12,608 bases of DNA from Acidimicrobiia bacterium (GTDB lineage Bacteria; Actinomycetota; Acidimicrobiia; Spongiisociales; SHLN01), in assembly GCA_030624805.1 (NCBI GenBank), contig JAUXJL010000028.1, positions 1-12,608 of the forward strand, in the 5' to 3' direction. Made by a program: the position numbers and the translations under genes. A model generated the notes under the pieces. It worked only from the letters and a program-made list of their open reading frames with translations. It did no database searches and was not told the DNA's origin. Positions 11,334 to 12,608 of the stretch are shown one piece after another; positions within the stretch are counted from its first letter, which is position 1, and each line of letters opens with the position of its first letter.

Positions 11334-12608
11334 TCACCGGGTCGGGTCTTTGGGGCTCCAGAGGATGGTGTCGGCGGTGGCTTCGTAGGCCATTCCGTCC
11401 GGGTAGGAGATGAGTTCGATGAAGTCACCCCAGGGTGCCCGGAAGTAGTTGATTACCTGTCCGGCTGCTGGGCCGTCGGTTACCGGCAGGGGCCCCAGGA
11501 ACCGTTCGACACCTTGCCCGTCCATGTAGGCAACGGCGGCGTCGATGTCTTGGACGTAGAAGGCCAGGTGGTGTCCTCCGTAGTCGGAGTTGCGGGGGTT
11601 GGTGGTGTCCTGGTCGGGGGCCTCATATTCGAATAACTCGATGTTCGACCCGTTCCCGCACCGCACCATCGTGATCTGGTTGATCACCGCCCGGGGATCG
11701 ACATCGAGCAGGTCTTGCAGGAAGGTGCCCTCGTCGTCACGGAACGGCCCGAAAGTGAGGGGAGCCTGGCATCCGATTACATCGGTAAACCACCCAATCG
11801 CCTCCTCAATGTCCGGCACCGTGATCCCCGTGTGATCCTGGCCGAGCAGTCCGGGAACCCCGGTCGGAATCACCGGTCGCTCGAGGGCTTCACCGGCGGT
11901 GCCGGCCCCGACCCGAAGTAGAGCCGGGCCTGCACCCGGCGGACCGACGGCAAAGTTGACCGCATAGAGGCTCATCGGGTCCAACACTCCTTCTCCGAAG
12001 GTGAGGCTGGAGGCGAAATCCACTCCGTCCTTGGCGGTGGCGAGGTACTCGAGGCTGCCGGTGGCCGGATCGAGGGCGGCGATAGAGCTCTGGGCTATGA
12101 GGGCGGTGTAAATGCGGCCGTCGGAGCCGACGGCGATCCCATCGGGAGCCACATATTGCGGGTGAGAGGTCACGACGGGGGCACCGGGCGAGCCGTCGTC
12201 GCTGACCGGGATGGACACGAGGTGGCTCAACTCGGTATTGACGACGTGGACCGTGCCGTCACTCCAGGCCAGTCCATTGGCCCCGATCGGGAAGGGGAAG
12301 CCGGCCGAACCGTTGCCGGCGAGGAGCGGATCCACGAACCACGGCTCGGCGGCCTGGTTGGGCGGGAATCTCCACACGCCGCCGGCGATGGTGTCCGAGA
12401 CGTACAGATTGCCTGCCGGGTCGAAGGAAACGTCGTTGGGGAAGGCGATGGCGGCGGACCCCGGCAGCCGGGAGCTGACACCGTCCGGGCTGACCCGATA
12501 GACACCATGGGTGGCCGGATCAAAGGTGGCTACTGCCACGTATACGTTGTTGTTCCCATCGAGCTCGAGGCCGAGCGGGCCCGGCCCATCGCCGACCGGC
12601 CAGGTAGC
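11334..12608 (-). CDS. SMP-30/NHL-like beta-propeller fused to a VOC domain (5' end missing)
   Basis: The frame stays open to the right edge (ELDGNNNVYVAVATF runs across an internal GTG at 12539), so the true start lies outside; 424 residues are visible. The upstream part has repeated propeller blades of SMP-30/gluconolactonase or NHL type: NDVSFDPAGNLYVSDT, NGLAWSDGTVHVVNTE and PDGIAVGSDGRIYTA. The last about 170 residues, from about 11849 to the stop, are a vicinal-oxygen-chelate domain: DHTGITVPDIEEAIGWF, IELFEYEAP, GGHHLAFYVQDIDAAV and DFIELISYP, which supply the His/Glu/His/Glu metal-ligand set of glyoxalases and extradiol dioxygenases. This suggests a metal-dependent lyase, isomerase or dioxygenase coupled to a lactonase-like or scaffold propeller. 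Any signal peptide would lie beyond the window. Substrate unknown. Confidence 0.85.
   Translation of the reverse strand, partial: ATWPVGDGPGPLGLELDGNNNVYVAVATFDPATHGVYRVSPDGVSSRLPGSAAIAFPNDVSFDPAGNLYVSDTIAGGVWRFPPNQAAEPWFVDPLLAGNGSAGFPFPIGANGLAWSDGTVHVVNTELSHLVSIPVSDDGSPGAPVVTSHPQYVAPDGIAVGSDGRIYTALIAQSSIAALDPATGSLEYLATAKDGVDFASSLTFGEGVLDPMSLYAVNFAVGPPGAGPALLRVGAGTAGEALERPVIPTGVPGLLGQDHTGITVPDIEEAIGWFTDVIGCQAPLTFGPFRDDEGTFLQDLLDVDPRAVINQITMVRCGNGSNIELFEYEAPDQDTTNPRNSDYGGHHLAFYVQDIDAAVAYMDGQGVERFLGPLPVTDGPAAGQVINYFRAPWGDFIELISYPDGMAYEATADTILWSPKDPTR

Overview
GC-rich chromosomal window whose gene content points to an actinobacterium (Actinomycetota, possibly of the Acidimicrobiia type). The lineage is inferred from composition, the E. 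coli/Mycobacterium-type fumarate reductase operon and a large class III cyclase/STAND-ATPase/TPR protein; nothing in the window fixes the taxon.

Region 1 (2-428): the C-terminal end of a membrane protein (possibly UbiA-like) enters from the left and converges on the operon that follows. Region 2 (428-4194, minus strand): a compact operon frdA-frdB-frdC-frdD plus a small TPR-like gene. The frd genes overlap or abut, and every visible cofactor and active-site residue of a quinol:fumarate reductase is present. Region 3 (4195-4517): a divergent intergenic region with several dyad symmetries. Region 4 (4518-5651, plus strand): a PLP-dependent class V aminotransferase-fold protein that lacks the cysteine desulfurase Cys motif.

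Region 5 (5748-9803, plus strand) is the most unusual part. A protein made of a class III nucleotide cyclase domain, a STAND P-loop ATPase and TPRs is followed after 42 bp by an apparently cytoplasmic subtilisin-family (S8) protease. The protease has a propeptide-like N-terminus, then a low-complexity linker with six PFMAS units and two Cys clusters, then an intact Asp/His/Ser catalytic domain with an acidic Ca-binding-like loop. Region 6 (9800-10831, minus strand) is a protein with a C-terminal cyclic-nucleotide-binding domain and no DNA-binding domain. Its stop codon interlocks with the protease stop codon. Cyclase, protease and cNMP receptor together look like a signalling or conflict-type module: a STAND sensor makes a second messenger that a neighbouring receptor could read, and a protease is co-expressed with the sensor. 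This is inference from gene content and adjacency only.

Region 7 (10832-11333) has no convincing gene. It holds three perfectly phased 16-bp tandem repeats just upstream of the cNMP-receptor gene, a 6-bp-stem hairpin, and a strongly G-rich (plus) / C-rich (minus) tract. Region 8 (11334 to the right edge, minus strand) is a partial fusion of an SMP-30/NHL-like beta-propeller with a C-terminal VOC (glyoxalase/dioxygenase-fold) domain that keeps four candidate metal ligands.
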